Source: Haematococcus lacustris
Lineage: Eukaryota > Chlorophyta > Chlorophyceae > Chlamydomonadales > Haematococcaceae
DNA length: 64,000 bases
Assembly: GCA_030144725.1 (NCBI GenBank)
Contig: JASKMD010000005.1
Location: 2,535,476 to 2,599,475 of the forward strand
Direction: 5' to 3'
Below, one piece after another: positions 63,529 to 64,000 of this stretch (the first letter of the stretch is position 1; every line of letters begins with the position of its first letter). The notes beneath the pieces are model-generated. The model worked only from the letters and a program-made list of their open reading frames with translations, was not told the DNA's origin and did not search any database. The translations under genes were made by a program, and so were the position numbers.

Positions 63529-64000
63529 GCCTTGCTGTCCCGTAGAGCCGCACGCTGAGCATCGGAGAGATGAGTGCCACGGTTGCGGCTTGGGCTGGTG
63601 TGGAGCATGGCGTCCAGTTCCATGGGCACCACGGAAGGCTCAGGGCGGAGAGGGCGGGGAGCGGAGGGACAGCGATAGGAGGAGCGGGAGGTGGAGGTGG
63701 AGCAGGAGATGGCGTCCACCCGGTCTGCGATGGTGGAGGCCTCGGAGAAGGAGCTCGGCTTGGGCAACTCCAGCTCACGCCGCATTGAGGGCTTGAGGCC
63801 CTGGATGAACCGGTCGAGCAATTCGGCGGGCGAGAGGTCCGTGACCTCCAGGCAGAGCACTGTGAACTCGCCAAGGTACCGCCGAACTGAGCTCGTCGTG
63901 GTGAGAGCTGCCAATCGGTCCCGTGCATGACGCAACCGGTTGACGGGGGCGAATTGTCGTTCAAGAGCCGCGACAAAGGACGTCCAAGACGTGAAGGAGG
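63426..64000 (-). CDS. gag of gypsy copy B, partial at the window edge
   Basis: Open on the minus strand from the window edge through MRHARDRLAALTTTSSVRRY and FTVLCLEVTDLSPAELLDRF to the CCHC knuckle CFYCRKAGHTIKNC and the stop at 63426-63428. It is very close to copy A gag (49300-49809), with a few substitutions such as ELLDRF for EQLDRF. The N-terminal third lies outside the window. Confidence 0.85.
   Translation of the reverse strand, partial: SFTSWTSFVAALERQFAPVNRLRHARDRLAALTTTSSVRRYLGEFTVLCLEVTDLSPAELLDRFIQGLKPSMRRELELPKPSSFSEASTIADRVDAISCSTSTSRSSYRCPSAPRPLRPEPSVVPMELDAMLHTSPSRNRGTHLSDAQRAALRDSKACFYCRKAGHTIKNCPIRPPRPNVSSGPQKGDRR

Larger units (their letters stand above)
58942..64000 (-). 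mobile_element. Older Ty3/gypsy element, copy B, inverted and truncated
   Basis: On the minus strand, reading from 64000 down to 58942: gag, Pro-rich linker, protease-like region, reverse transcriptase, RNase H and integrase. It stops at PSPVIIDGEVE just where a chromodomain would begin. It lacks an LTR at that end, and its 5' end lies outside the window. It belongs to the same family as copy A and shows the uninterrupted AAGCC site (about 62063). Several frameshifts and stops break pol. Confidence 0.88.

Noticed and set aside
1..64000. CRISPR array, bacterial operons or ribosome binding sites
   Set aside because: The tandem arrays have no spacer structure, genes are interrupted by introns, and no prokaryotic signals are present.
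1..64000. tRNA, rRNA or other structured RNA genes
   Set aside because: Scanning both strands by eye I recognised no tRNA cloverleaf signature or rRNA segment. A covariance-model search would be needed to exclude them.

Overview
The window looks like nuclear DNA of a green alga, most likely in the Chlamydomonadales. The evidence is GC-rich, intron-rich genes with GT-AG introns, a chloroplast Tat translocase subunit (TatC) with a transit-peptide-like first exon, a CYSTM protein, an FtsJ/Trm7 tRNA methyltransferase, chromovirus-type Ty3/gypsy elements and Fanzor-like (eukaryotic TnpB-like) genes. The order is an inference; nothing identifies the species.

Layout. 1-2320: two minisatellites, one of which flips strand in its middle. 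2460-5010: broken Fanzor-like fragments. 5510-9075: a G-rich satellite split by a complete 3.0 kb non-autonomous LTR retrotransposon with almost identical LTRs. 9793-15380: a 5.6 kb GC-rich minisatellite. 17300-17924: a four-exon CYSTM gene. 17990-22080: a second Fanzor-like locus between two copies of a dispersed repeat, one copy split by a 970 bp hAT-like element. 22484-43034: an ordinary gene island. It holds a RING-H2 E3 ligase, a large EGF-module membrane protein and TatC on the minus strand, then a TRM7/FTSJ1 gene on the plus strand, divergent from TatC. 43197-48350: PIF/Harbinger-like elements and a small 8-bp-TSD element. 48590-64000: a nest of retroelements. An older gypsy copy on the plus strand is split by a full-length chromovirus with identical-looking LTRs. 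The 3' LTR of that chromovirus is itself split by a pogo-like element. The older copy is then fused tail to tail with an inverted second copy of the same family that runs off the right edge.

The cellular genes do not form one pathway. TatC serves thylakoid protein export, Trm7 modifies tRNA anticodon loops, the RING protein is a probable ubiquitin ligase, and the EGF-module and CYSTM proteins are membrane-associated with unknown roles. The most interesting parts are the two Fanzor-like loci with shared flanking repeats, the datable nest of insertions, the same-frame UAG between gag and pol, and the strand-switching satellite. All exon models were read by eye from splice sites and phase.
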